In this document: in pieces, positions 22,117-34,470 of the stretch
How the letters are laid out: each line of letters starts with the position of its first letter
Numbering within the stretch: position 1 is the stretch's first letter
From: Beroe forskalii
Taxonomy: Eukaryota > Ctenophora > Nuda > Beroida > Beroidae
Assembly (NCBI GenBank): GCA_011033025.1
Contig: WFMF01000278.1
Span: 167,414 to 231,413, forward strand
Direction of reading: 5' to 3'
Length of the DNA: 64,000 nt
The notes under the pieces: generated by a model
Database searches by the model: none
What the model was told of the DNA's origin: nothing
Seen by the model: the letters and a program-made list of their open reading frames with translations, nothing else
Translations under genes and position numbers: made by a program

Positions 22117-22240
22117 TGGGTTAAACTTAAAATGTATTTGGTTGGTTGCGGAAGCTGCAAAGTTTCCTAAGTCCATACTAAAAAACTTATACGATTATTA
22201 GAATGCCATTTTATGGGCAGTTATATATGTATAGAATAAA

Positions 22241-22438
22241 CTGTGACCGCGGTGTCGCGAACTTTTGAGGCGCAGCGTATTACGCCGCGCTTGGGTACTT
22301 TTCTGCGGCGCGTCGCAGCGCGCAAATGTACTTCTATTCAAAACAAAGAAAAGCATATTTGCGCGCTATCACACGCCGCAAAATACACAAGTACGGCGTA
22401 ATACGCCGCGCCTCAAAAGGTCGAGAAATCACGGTGAG
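22241..22438. mobile_element. Family E MITE (copy 2)
   Basis: CACCGCGGTGTCGCGAACTT at the left end roughly mirrors GGTCGAGAAATCACGGTG at the right. Inside are GTATTACGCCGCGC and its complement GCGGCGTAATAC, then GCGCGCAAAT / ATTTGCGCGC arms. No ORF. Confidence 0.65.
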
Positions 22439-22717
22439 GGTCCCTGACCAGATACAAGAATAAGATAGCAACTGCGAGGATTTAAATTATGAGATGTCAG
22501 TTTCTGAGGATTCTTTTCAAAATAGTTATAAGGCATGTTCTAGGAATATAATATCGATTCGATTATTTTCAGATACAAGTGAGTATTTCAAAGCTTATCA
22601 TACCAACATAACTTTCATTTAAATCTTAAACATTTTATACACATTATATTTGCTCTGTCCGTTTGAAATAAAATTCATAACAATATAGAAATCAACTTGT
22701 TTGCTGCTCAAAAAGTG

Positions 22718-22856
22718 GCAGTTCGAACTGCAGTTTTGTGTGCGCGGCGTCAGTTTGCGCGGCGTACAACTACAAACAATAAACATGTTATTTATATGTC
22801 TTTACGCCGCGCAAACTTAAGCCGCGCGCACAATACTGTAGTTCGAACTGTCGCCG
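22718..22856. mobile_element. Family A MITE, near-complete
   Basis: Both CAGTTCGAACTG ends are present, with the arms GTGTGCGCGGCGTCAGTTTG and AACTTAAGCCGCGCGCAC around a CATGTTATTTATATGTC loop. About 135 bp and the best reference copy in the window. Confidence 0.8.
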
Positions 22857-23211
22857 AAAAAAGATTTTTTTCATTTATAAAATGTGTGCAAATATATTCT
22901 GTAGCATAATCAGTGAACGTTCGAGCTCACTCTTCGAAAGCTGACATACGATGTACATGTGCTTTTTAACAGTTCTTTAAACACGAAATTCAGGCAGTTG
23001 ACGATATCATATAATTGAGTAATTAATTATATCGGTGCCGTAATGCCGTATAAGAGTCCATCTCTTTGACCAATCTGCAGCGCACGATCAGTAGACTGCA
23101 AACTGCTGATTGGACAATTTCTAGAGGATTTCAGGATCCTATGGGTAGTGTAATACGCCACCGATAGTGTGGACCATTTAACGTCATTCAGAACCACCTG
23201 TTATGGTGACA

Positions 23212-23352
23212 CTTCGAACTGAACTTTGCGCGTCTTTTTGTGCGCGGCTTAAGTGAAAGTGTGCGCGGCGTATATTTATAATTATATGTCTATACGCTGC
23301 GCAAACTTAAGCCGCGCACCCAAAAGCCGCGCAAAGTGCAGTTCGAACTGCC
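23212..23352. mobile_element. Family A MITE
   Basis: Ends ACTTCGAACTGAAC and GTGCAGTTCGAACTGC. Same GCGCGGC arms and TATATGTCTATACG loop. Confidence 0.75.
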
Positions 23353-24359
23353 CCTGTTACTTGTGCACAGCTTGTATAGCGAGAACTAGAAAGCTGAGCG
23401 TCAGCCACCACATCAAAATATTTGTAATTTTCTTTATAATAAAATAGAACTTTCGATATATTAAAACCGTTCCTGTAAACACTCAAATTCCGTACAATTA
23501 GAACTTTTGATAATATTCTTTTTCGTCCGAAAAACGGAGCTAAACAAAACTTTAATTAATAATCTGCAATTATAATTGGATTTTTACAGAAAAATTGCCG
23601 AAGATTCTTAACATTCATTTCAACACCAGGAAACTTTCAGTTGAGTTTTCCCTTCCCCAATCCTGTAATACCCAGATGAAGCGACAATTGGGATGATATC
23701 TCAAATTTCCGTACAGTGCGTCGTATTGAATGAACGTGATGCCAATTGGGTGGAAAAATAAGTTAAATCACGTACGTTCGCCAAGCATGACAATACTGAA
23801 ACAATTTAAACATTCCCTGTTCCCGCCTCATCTGCCTAAAAATTTGGGGTCATTCACTTTGGGTCGATCACTGGAATTCTCCACTGCACACTTTCGCAGT
23901 CAAGGGAAGGTATAACTCCACAGCAAGATCAATAAACAATTTCCATGTACGTTGAATTATATATAGGTGTAATGTTTTGAGATTCATTCGTTTATATAAA
24001 TTGGTTAATGTCAGTAAATATATTTTTGATAATATTACACAGAGTTTCAAATTTAAATTATATATATTCATCAGAGCCGTATATTAATATTCCAGTTCCT
24101 GTAAATAATCACTGAAATATTAAAATCATCATTCATATATAGATAATATATAATTTTCGGTAATAAAAGAACATCAAACTTATATATAATATTCGAATGT
24201 ATCATTGTTGTATATCAAAGGCTCTCATTCAAAAGTTTTGTTTCGCTAAAAAACTGTGATTGAACACTTTCCATTAGTACGTGTTCCTACTGATAATACG
24301 CCCGGGAGATCTTAGGATTTGTCGTAGGAGCTAATCGTCACTGCAGGAGCACCACAACC

Positions 24360-24495
24360 GTAGTTTCCATAAACTGTGCGCGGCACAGAGTGTACGCGCG
24401 GCAAATGAATTAGACGTGCGCGCGGCACACAAGTGTGCGCGCGGCATATTAAATGTGTGCGCGCGGCACACAAGTGTGCGCGCGCAATACACTTT
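24360..24495. repeat. GCGCGCGGCACAC tandem repeat
   Basis: Four to five degenerate units of GTGTGCGCGCGGCACAC, alternating with short AT spacers. Purine-pyrimidine alternation is strong. Confidence 0.7.
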
Positions 24496-24984
24496 TTAAG
24501 TATCCCTTCGACTGTGGCGCACACTGCAAGTCCTGTACCACAGTAAAACTTTCACCAAACTCCTTGATTAGCTCATACGGTAATTATTGACTACAAAAAG
24601 TTGAATTTCTTTTGCACCTTATACAATACATGGCTTGGAGCCATTAAATTACAGTGGCAGTTTCGGAATCTAAAATTGACCAGCGGTCAAGTTTTTGTAT
24701 TTCATAGATCATTAAGGTTGAATGTATTTCTAAAAACAATAAATATGTGAACAATTCCAACAAAATTATGTTATCACTCATATTAAAAAATCTCCAAGGA
24801 AATATTTTCTCCGGGCTGATAAAAGTAGGAACACATCACTAAAGGTTCCATAGGAACTACTTTCGTTTTAATTCTGCATTTCCAACAAAACACGTATAAA
24901 ATAATATAATGTATGACAAGTATAAAGACATCTGTGGCCAAGTGCCCCTTTCCAGAAAATCATGCAAATATCTTAGTGAGGGTT

Positions 24985-25134
24985 TCATAATAACTCATAT
25001 GTGTGCAGATCGCTCGATCGGCAGAGGGCTCGAAAAAGCGCGCAAAGTTGTGTGCTTTCGATATAATTTATGTAGAAAGTTTGCGCGTCTTTATCGAGCC
25101 CTCCGGTAATCGAGCGATCTGCACACATATGCCT
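24985..25134. mobile_element. Family B MITE (GATCGCTCGATCGG variant)
   Basis: Inverted ends CATATGTGTGCAGATCGCTC and GAGCGATCTGCACACATATG are perfect over 20 bp. Core GCGCGCAAAGTTGTGTGC. Confidence 0.8.
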
Positions 25135-25872
25135 CAGAGTGACGTGGGAATGCTTTCTTTTAGGTGGTTTTATTTTAAATCCGGAAAAAGGCACTTCGTC
25201 ACCCATTTATAATTTGCGAACATGGGACAACAAGATCGCTATCGCTAACTACAAAAACAAAATTTAATTTTGCAGCATTTCTTTTTTGTTCGGATGATAG
25301 ATGTAGCTTACAAACTAAGGACATTTTCTATAAATATTTTTTGGGAAAATTGTAATTTTTAGAAAGGATTACAAAAAACAGGAAAATTTAATCAGGAAGC
25401 CGTATGTTTCATTGTTTTTGTAGTTAGCTCAAGCTAGAAAATCATACACACGCATATTTCTTGGGTGCGTGATGTGCATGTGTAAAAAGTGGCATACATA
25501 GCAGGATGTTAAATTGATGTTGTTGAGACGATAATATAATATATAATAATCAGAAATCACAATATATATATATAAAGATATCATAGAATGTCTTTTAGCT
25601 TCGTGAGAGAGAGTTTTATATTTTCCACGCACGTGCATAATTTAAATGATTTAAAATGTGTTTTTTCCCACGTGTGCCGTGCGCAGATATATATTATTTG
25701 TGTTAAATTGTTAGTGTATAAATCGTGGGATATATATGTTTATGTAGGTATATTTATATAAATTCAAGTCTTTATCACGGGCGTCTTCCGACCTTAAAAC
25801 TTTCATGGTTTCAGTGTTTGCTTAGTAGCAGGATATTTAGATTTGGTTTGCGTAGGAGAGTGTGTTGTGTGT

Positions 25873-28800
25873 TTAGTAGGGCGCGTAGTGCGCGAAGGAA
25901 TATTCCACTTTTTCCTTCTTAAAACCGCCCACGTGCACGTATCCAGGCGACGACTGGGCCGTTGGCACGTGTCCAGCTGTCACGTAGTTAGGAATGTACG
26001 GAATGTGCTGTCTGTCCATCGTCTGCTGCACGAGGTAGTTCTGCGCGGCGTCTTCATCCCCACGTGCAACATACCGTTCCGTACTGTGATACAGCGCCGT
26101 GTGGTACAGCTGCGCGTAGCTCGTCTCCCGGAAATAACTTTGCGGCGGAGTGTGTTGTTGTTGCTCGGGGGACTGGTAACTTGGCAACACGAACTTGGCA
26201 GGCTCCTGCTGGAGGTCTGGGTAGGGTGTGTAGGAGGGTGGAGAGCAGTGGGAGGTGGGGAGGGGCGTGGTCGTGGGTTTCTGGGGCATGGTCCGGGCAG
26301 CATCAGTCAGGAGCTTGGTGTAGACAGCATCGTCTTCGTTCCTGGAGGGAATGAATTGGTTAGGATTGGTTAATAACTTTAAAAGGGAAAATAAATTTAC
26401 AAGGGTACGTAAGTTTTTAGGGTTCGTTGTTAAAGTGACATTGTTTTAGTGGCACTAGCTGAGGGGTATAATGGCTCCACTGTTTTGATGACACTGTTTT
26501 AGTGGCACTGGCTAAGTGGCAATGTCACAGAGACTGAAGGACTAGAGACTGTAGGACTAGAAACTGTAGGACTAGAGACTGTAGGACTAGATACTCTAGG
26601 ACTAGATACTCTAGAACTAGAGACTCTAGGACTAGAGACTCTAGGACTAGAGACTGTAGGACTATGGACTGTGGGACTCTAGGACCAGAGACTGTAGGAT
26701 AAGAGAACGTAGGACTAGAGACTGTAGAACAAGTCGACTAGAGACTGTAGGACCAGAGAGACCGAACATTTCCACTGCCCACATATTTGATACATTCATG
26801 TTTGCCGGTCGCTACATATTATAATCAGTATATCACGTCAGGAAAAATTCCAGAGTCTTCTGCGATAAAATTAGCGATGGTGTAAGCTTACAAAAGCTTC
26901 TGGCACCAAACAAACCATCAAGATTAGATGCGAGGTTCTCGAACCAGTAAAGACAAGAACCTATTCACGCGAATTACGTAAAACAGAAGCATATGACGCA
27001 GGCCTATGACGTAAATCCCTGGCATGTTACGTACCAAGTCATGATACGTATTACTATTACGTATTATAAGGTTCCCTCAGTTTTCACATGCATATTATGC
27101 ATACTTATGCATACTTATATTCTGCTCACCCTATAATATAACTATAGGACATCATTTCGATGCATATTGTGCATATTGAACTCGGCTTCGCCTCGTACAA
27201 TATGCACTAATATGCATCTCAATGCTGTCCTATAGTTATATATTACGTCGCCAGCCAGCTTAGAATAGAACATATACATGCGATAATGGCCGTTTGTCAA
27301 GCAATGTTATATATTCGCTATACGTCACTAGATCGAAGGTAATGGATTTTCGGCTCCAGAAATTCTTTATTCGAAGATCGGCAAAATTTTTGAAGAAATT
27401 TATGCTGTAGAGAACTTTCCCAATGATTTTTTTCAACTTTTCCAGGAAAAATTCAAAAAAACACGTGAGAATTTATGTTTCAAACGTGTGAATACACATA
27501 AGATGAGACGTGAGGAGCCTCCTAGAGAAGAAAGCGTGATTTTTATAAACTTTATTTTCATATGCTAAAATTATGTGTGAGAGGGAAGATGAGAAATGGA
27601 CAATGATGGAAGGAAAGAAAAGTGGTGAAAATAGGGAAATGGTGCCACAGTGAACTGGTGTCAACATAGAGAAGTGGTGTCTGGGTTAACTGGTGTCAAG
27701 ATAAACTGATGTCAAGGTGACCTGGTGTCGAGGTGAACTGGTGTCAAGGTGAACTGGTGTCAGGGTGAACTGGTGTCAGTGTGACCTGGTGTCAGCGTGA
27801 ACTGGTGTCAGGATAAACTGGTGTAAGGATGAACTGGTGTTAGAGTGAACTGGTGTCAAGATGAACTGGTGTCAGTGTGAACTGGTGTCAGGGCGAACTG
27901 GTGTCAACTGTCAGGGTGAACTTGTGTCAAGGTAAACTGGTGTCAGTGAGAACTAATTTCAAGATGAACTGGCGTCATTGCGAACTGATGTTAGGGTTCA
28001 CTGGTGTCAGGGTTCACTGGTGTCAAGGTGAACTGGGATCAAGGTGAACTGGTGTCATTATGAACTGGTGTCAATATAAACTGGTGTCAGTGTGAACTGG
28101 TGTCAGTTTGGTGTCATTATTACCTGCAGAACTCGTAGACCAGTCTCTGCCCCGTGATGTGTCTGATGATGTTCTTGTCGTAGTAGTACCGCATTGCACG
28201 GCTCAACTTGTCAAAGTTCATCCGAGGTTTGTTCTTCCGGGCTCCCCACAATCGAGCAAGCTCCCGAGAATTGTGAACCTGTGAAGAGTTACGATTTGAC
28301 GAATGATGAAATTATTCCTCCAAATTACAAATAAAATTGTAAAGTTCCGTGTTGGTTCCGTGCAAAAGTTCCATGGCTCATTTCGGCTGTTTGACCACAG
28401 CGAGAAGTTCAGTGCGTGGCAAATTATGCGGAGAGAAAATTATATTATTTCTTGGCAACCGTCCAACGAGAGTCACAGGAATACATAACAAAACTGCATA
28501 CAAACTTTGGGAACGTTACTTATTGTTTATTACTCATCATATGATAATTCATTTTCTTAGAATCACAAGAAATATAATTTAACACATACATTCACACCGG
28601 TAATCATGTGCGCGAATGATTGAGTTAAAAATTCCCACACTGATAAGAAAATTCAAAGAAATTCAAAGATAACAGTCGTCCGAAATTGACGTAACTATGA
28701 TGGATTTGAATGGAGTATCTATGAGCTCATACGGTCTAACATTTCAAATCTTACCTTGAAGTGAAACTCGACGCCTGTCCAAGAGATTACGGGGCTGTTG

Positions 28801-31359
28801 GCTTTGTCACCCAGGAGCTCCAGGATGAATTGCCAGAGATGCGGGCAACTGCCACCTTCAGTCACTTTCCTCCTCCTGAAACGCAAGGAAATGTTTTAAA
28901 GGTTTTACACAAGGTTTTACACAAGGTTGGAAATGTCAGGTGACATGTCGGTTTTCTCAGTGCACAGCAAGGGAGGCCACTCACAGACATGACAGAACAC
29001 ACACAAACAGACATGACAGAACACACAAACAGACATGACAGAACACACTACTGAGCTACTGCACTTTTATAGTTGTAGAAATAGATGGATAATCAGTAAT
29101 ATCCATGCAAAGAGCACAGTGTCTGTACACAGCTGTTCTCGAACAGCGCCTGTCTAGAACAGAATAATAAGCCTATGAGAATATAATAAAACCAGAGAAT
29201 ATATTTTCCGATAACCAATGACCGCCTCATATTGATAATATATAACCATTAACCAAAGCACCACGTCCGATAATTCATCAGCATGACCGGTCACCAGATT
29301 TCATTATGCAAACCTGCATAATGTAATAAGTCCTTTGACGCCGAATTCATTAGCCAATATAGTCATTACTGCCTTCCGAAAGTAACGAAAGTGACGCAGG
29401 GGAGGCCGGATTATTGATTTGGAAGGAAGATTTTAGGCGCCTTTAATAGGATTGGGTAGTCAGACCGTTTTATAAATTCTTAATTTGCAAAAACAGTTTC
29501 AGGATGTTAGCAATAAATTGTGCAAAAGTGCATTGAACTTGTAAAAAGCTTTCTAGACTCTAGAGTTTGATACAAAATGGTTAACACTCACACTCAACTA
29601 ACTCACAAAACTTTTAGACTCAACAAACCAACTTTATTCAATTTAAATTTGAGTTTCCATAACGTTGACCGTTTAATCATTCACAAACAAAAAGTTATAA
29701 TTACTGAATGGAACATTGTGAGGTCCTGGAAAATCTCTCAGTTTTGTAAACAAAAACCCACGACCGAAAATAGAAAATAAACCAGGGACAAAAACGCACC
29801 TTGTTTTCTTGAGAGCAGCGATGGCGCCCCCTCTCCTCGGACTCATCTCCACATCACTGACTCCACTGCTGTGTAAAGTGTCTGTGCTACCTTCACTGGA
29901 GGCCGGGGACACCGGGGACAACGAGTCTAGGAGGGTGTGTTCTGGGGACATCATCGTGCTGACATCTGAGAGGGGGGGGGTTTTAGAGGAGTTGAGAGGG
30001 GTATTAGGGAGGGGACAACGAGTCTAGGAGGGGGTATTAGGGATGGGACAACGAGTCTAAGAGGAGTTGAGAGGGGGTATTAGGGAGGGGACAACGAGTC
30101 AAGGAGGGTGTGTTCTGGGGACATCATCGTGCTGACATCTGAGAGGGGAGAATGAGAGGAGTTGAGAGGGGGTATTAGGGAGGGGACAATGAGTCTAGGA
30201 GGGTGTGTTCTGGGGACATCATGGTGCTGACATCTGAGAGGGGAGAGTAAGGGTTAGAGGAGTTGAGAGGGGGTATTAGGGAGGGGACAATGAGAGGAGA
30301 GAGGGGGTATTAGGGAGGGGACAATGAGTCTAGGAGGGTGTGTTCTGGGGACATCATAGTGCTGACATCTGAGAGGGGAAGGGGTTATGAAGAATGAAGG
30401 GGCACTAAAAAGGGGCGGAATCAGAGGAGGTTGAAGGATTTGTTAGTGGAGAGTAGATAGGGGGCATTATTGTAAAAGGGACATAATGTAATAGGGGCAG
30501 GGGAATGTGAGCCAGGATGTGAGCCAGGGGAGATCAAATCTTTAATTGTAAAAGAATTTAATTGTAAAATAACAAAATCGAACAGAATATGAAGATGAAA
30601 ATGAACTCATCATCCAAACTGATGGACATCGAGTTCTCTCTCTGGAAGAAGTCGTCAATACTCTCCTGCTTAATCTCCTGCTTCAACGGACTAACATTCT
30701 TCAGCGAATCGAAGTTCAGGACCGAGCTTGCCTCCCTCTCCTCCTCCTCTTCCACCTCCTTCTTGATCTTATTCAGGATATCAGAAGGGGAGAACTGTTC
30801 GATTGTGCTGTGTTTAGCAGACACTGTTTTCCCCGATTCCTGGTGTTTCTTGGCAGCCACAGGTGCTCGGAGCGTGTTTTTGATGGTTTCCATTTCATCG
30901 TTGTTAGTAATAGTTGAGAAGTTCTCATCGTACGAAGGCAGGGGGTCCTCTATAGATCTGAAGGTGACGCTAGTAGGGGTCCGGGTTATCAACTCTTCCG
31001 AGGCTAGGAAGTCCAGGAGATCGTCTGACAGACTGGATTTAGGGGGGATTTTTACGTGGGGGACGGAGTCAGCAGCGGTTCGTCGGAGGGGTTTATCAGC
31101 GATGTCGTTTTCTTTTTCTGAAAAATTAGGTGGGTTAGGAAAAATTACAACAAGGAAAAATTCTAGACAAGCAGCAGAAAAATTAAGCAGGTGAATTGAA
31201 TTCAGAATGGCTGAAAAAATCCTCAAATCAATATCGAAGTTTTACTTAAAACTAAATTTAGATAGAACTGAAAGTCTTCTTACCATCGTTTATGATAAAG
31301 TCAAGAATGGGGCTGTTGTAAGGTATGCTCCACGGTGAATTTTCTATAATATCAGCCAT
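25873..31359 (-). CDS. ETS-domain transcription factor, six exons
   Basis: Exons 31284-31359 (ATG), about 30620-31117, 29800-29965, 28755-28875, 28124-28278 and 25873-26341 (stop), giving about 494 aa. All junctions agree in phase; only the exon 2 donor (ATCA/GTTTGG) is weak. The winged-helix ETS domain is at about residues 257-338: [20 protein letters not shown], then [17 protein letters not shown], and the recognition helix [16 protein letters not shown] with the two DNA-contacting arginines, ending GQRLVYEF. A basic KKTRRRK precedes it. The N-terminus is acidic and Ser-rich, with SUMO-type sites IKKE, LKQE and IKQE; the C-terminus is Tyr/Pro/Gln-rich. No Pointed domain was seen. The recognition helix resembles ELK, ETS and ERG types, but the subfamily is unresolved. 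A nuclear sequence-specific GGAA-binding regulator is expected. Confidence 0.9.
26520..26765. repeat. 15-bp minisatellite in the last ETS intron
   Basis: Roughly 15 units of ACTAGAGACTGTAGG with variants (ACTCTAGG). Confidence 0.85.
27132..27244. mobile_element. Palindromic MITE in ETS intron
   Basis: TATAATATAACTATAGGACA is mirrored by TGTCCTATAGTTATATATTA. Inner arms TGCATATTGTGCATATTG pair with CAATATGCACTAATATGCA around a CTCGGCTTCGCCTCG loop. Confidence 0.75.
27640..28115. repeat. 15-bp minisatellite GTGAACTGGTGTCAG
   Basis: About 30 imperfect copies filling the intron up to the donor of the ETS recognition-helix exon (28124-28278). Confidence 0.9.
29918..30375. repeat. Repeats of an ETS exon's own acceptor and 5' end
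   Basis: The start of exon 29800-29965, together with its acceptor (CCCCTCTCAG/ATGTCAGCAC on the minus strand), recurs about three times in the upstream intron, near 30093-30142, 30186-30236 and 30324-30373, separated by GGGGGTATTAGGGAGGGGAC blocks. Each recurrence keeps the AG acceptor, so several cryptic acceptors precede the real one. Confidence 0.75.
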
Positions 31360-33940
31360 TCCTGTACACAATGAGAAACGGTTAATTATCTAACAAAACG
31401 AGCCTGTGAGAAAATAAGCAAAGCGAAGATTTTTGAACTCCTCAAACAAATAAAATGATAAAATGGATAGTTTCAATCCCCTATTTAAGGTGGTCGATTA
31501 TTAAAGTTTTTTAAACCGGTTTAAATTATTTGTGAAAAGTACGGTGGAATTTGAAGATTTCTGGTCAACCTACTCAACGCACAAGAGCACTCTCAAATTG
31601 AAGAATGAGCTGATGGTTGACGCTATTATATAAAACAGACGTTTTTAAAAGTTTTGCTAAGCAAAGAAATGTTAAACTGCTCGCAAACATGACATCATCA
31701 ATTTATGAGCAAGCATAGTTTTGTGAAAGAGCGATCATAATAACACGGTGAGTTTTATTTTCAATTGTGGTAACAAATATTTTAAACAATTTAATGACCT
31801 CAAAAAGCTCAACCGTGATCCGGTTCTTATTGCTTACTTGTTGATAAGGCTCTTAAAATAATGAAAATGAGAGTGCCCTTATGGTTTCTTTTACAGCGAT
31901 GCAGACATGAGTCATAAGTTTGAACGTGGGAGGTTTTTGACGCCATCAAAAACTCTGGCGTCAGCACTCCAGTAAGCCAGTAGAGAAACAGCAAACTCAC
32001 AAAATTACTCAGGATACAACGGAATCACTCATAAAATTACTCAAGACATAACGGCATCATCCACAGATTTACACAAGAACAACGGCATCACTCACAGGAT
32101 CACTGAAAAAAGACAAAAGTATCACTCAAAAATAACAGAAGATTTAAGAAAGACAGAACAGAATCGCTCACAGAATTACTCACAGAATTACTCACAGAAT
32201 TACTCACAGAATTACTCACTTACTCATACTACAAATCAACGACGTTATCACTGTGCAGTGAGGGCAGCACTACTCATTTCATTCTCACAACGTGTGATGT
32301 ACGGCACATCAATCCTGTGCGATATATATAACCGCTAAATTATGCCTTATTTGGGCATGTGTTTTCTTCTCCGAGTAAATATGAAATTAATGCTCTGGGA
32401 ATGAAATTCTAGGGATAATATGGGGTAATTCTAGGGATAATATGGGATTTCTTGGGATAATATGTGATAATAATATGTGTGATGGATGACGTAAGGTTAT
32501 GTTGTGACATTTGGAGAGGGCATATGGTGTGACATTTGGAGATGGTGTGACAGAAGTAGATGCACTGCAAGTTCACTTATCTTTGCGCAAGATAATATAT
32601 GCATGGGTAGTCAAGCCTCAACAATGTAATATGACATCATTATCTGGTTATCCTAGCGCTAGTTAGTAACTGGTGAAATCGAATGGGCGTTATGAGGAGC
32701 TACTTCCAAGCTAGTTCATGCCAATACAGCGGCCCTGCGCAAAGTACAATAGCTCAACAATATATGATGACGTCAGGTGGTGGGATGAGCAACATAGAAG
32801 TAGCTAACTTCCACGCTAGTTCATGCCAAAATCAGCGGGTACAGGGTACAATAGAGCAATAGTCAATACAAATATTATATGAGGCATATACGTTGCAACA
32901 TATTATACACAAACACAATAGGGTCTTGCCTTATTCCCATACTGCTGATCACCCACGTGCTCTGTTTATCCCATGATAACATATGTCCTCACTCCAACTT
33001 TGTATGGCTAATGCAGACCACGTGATGTGGTCACGTGACATATGTGTAGTCACATGACACATATCATGCAAATGCTCATGAATATATTTCAGCAAGTTAT
33101 AATATAAACGATCTCAAAGGACTCTGGAAGGATGATGTCATGGAGAAGAAGAAGAGGAGGATGACGTAATGACGTAATCTCTCAGATCATGAGCTCCTCC
33201 AAGAGATCATGAGCTGTCAGCTGAACTCTGTGAGAAAAATAGGCGTTTTTATAACACTCAATGATGCGGGATTTGGGGGGATGAAGCCCAAAAAAACCAG
33301 CCCAAAAATCGGAAAAGTGGGATGGGCTTTGGGATTTTTGGGCTTCATCCTTCCCTCCTCCCGGATTTGGGACATGACGAGAAGCCCAAGGCACAGAGAA
33401 GTTTTCCACTTTTAGAATGCGATGTGACGACGGCCAACAGAACAGAAAGAGAAGAAGTTAATACTTTAGTACAATGGACATGTATACAGCTAATACATCA
33501 GACAGGCTTACTTCAACAGTAAATATTTAACACTTTAACGTGAAAATTGAGAATTATCTGAAAAATATCGAGAAAAATATTAAAAAAGAATAATTGAAAG
33601 AGCAATTTTCAAAGCCACAATCCTGCCACGGCAGCAACTACAACACGACGCACAGCTCAACATAACTCACAAGAAATGATAAAATGCCCTCATGTTTGCA
33701 AAATACAGCATAAAACTCATTAGAGAGGGTTGAATATTTCCTCGATTCCGATTGGTCCGCTTCGGTCACGTGACTGAACAACGCGCTGTGATTGGTGGAC
33801 AAGGTGGTAAGTGATATGTGTGCTGACTACCGAAACACTAGGATAACATATGAAGGCTGCCTACGGAGGGTGACGTATTGCAACGTTGACGTAATTTTCT
33901 CAGCATATAAAATATTATATTATATTTTCTCGGAACGACG
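31360..33940. other. Upstream region of the ETS gene
   Basis: No coding exon. 32155-32225 is a short tandem repeat of CAGAATTACTCA, part of a wider stretch (31990-32230) of CACTCACA-AATTACT motifs. 33230-33400 has inverted GAAGCCCAAAAA / TTTTTGGGCTTC arms. The ETS promoter should lie just right of 31360; no clear core element was identified. Confidence 0.4.
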
Positions 33941-33943
33941 CGT

Positions 33944-34034
33944 AAGAGAAATAGGCGGTTGAACGTCATCAACTCACTACATTAAGCTATGATAATGACG
34001 TCATCATCTACCCGTGTATTTCTCTTACGCGGAG
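33944..34034. mobile_element. Family C MITE with TGACGTCA
   Basis: GCGTAAGAGAAATAGGCGG at the left mirrors TGTATTTCTCTTACGC at the right. The inside has AATGACGTCATCATC. Confidence 0.7.
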
Positions 34035-34369
34035 TATAATCGAGTTAGGAAAGAGCCAAGGAAGAAGGTAGAGGTGCCAAGGAGGTGCAGGATAATACGG
34101 GAGAGATTTTACAAGGGCAGTCATATTTTATGCGTTTTGCAGCAGAGTACTTGAGTTTTTCTATATGGAAGCATATAATCTCGCATTAAATATTACCAGG
34201 AAATGAATGACAAGAAAATATCAGATGATTATAATAAAGTTGGGTTTTTGAAGCATTTATAATATGCTCGCGATGCAGGCAACGTCAGAACAATGGACAT
34301 GCCAACAGCTCACTGTTATGATACATGATGTGATGGGCAGGGTTCGCGAATATATTACAGAAATATTTA

Positions 34370-34470
34370 AACGCCGTGCGTGAGGAATAGGCGGTTCAAC
34401 ATCATCAACTCACTAAATTGAGCTATTATAATGACGTCATCATACCCGCCTATTTCTCATGCGCGGCGTT
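34370..34470. mobile_element. Family C MITE with TGACGTCA
   Basis: AAACGCCGTGCGTGAGGAAT and ATTTCTCATGCGCGGCGTTT are inverted ends. AATAGGCGG and CCGCCTATT lie inside, and AATGACGTCATCATA in the middle. Confidence 0.75.

Larger units (their letters stand above)
20171..22240. other. Gene-poor stretch with hairpins
   Basis: The satellite flank (20185-20370) has repeated GGGACACGTGTGTGTCCC-type hairpins. At 20889-21100 there are paired CCCCCCCTAG and CTAGGGGGGGC blocks around TTGAAAATT repeats, probably an eroded inverted-repeat element. Two clean palindromes are listed separately. No coding exon supported. Confidence 0.45.
23353..25872. other. Gene-poor stretch downstream of the ETS gene
   Basis: Mostly AT-rich. 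The open frames are short and without family resemblance (for example 23730-23915 and 24312-24524). The right end lies just after the ETS stop codon on the minus strand and should include its 3' UTR. Confidence 0.4.

Noticed and set aside
24312..24524. Cys-rich small secreted peptide on the minus strand
   Set aside because: Most of it reads the GCGCGCGGCACAC tandem repeat, and no signal peptide is present.
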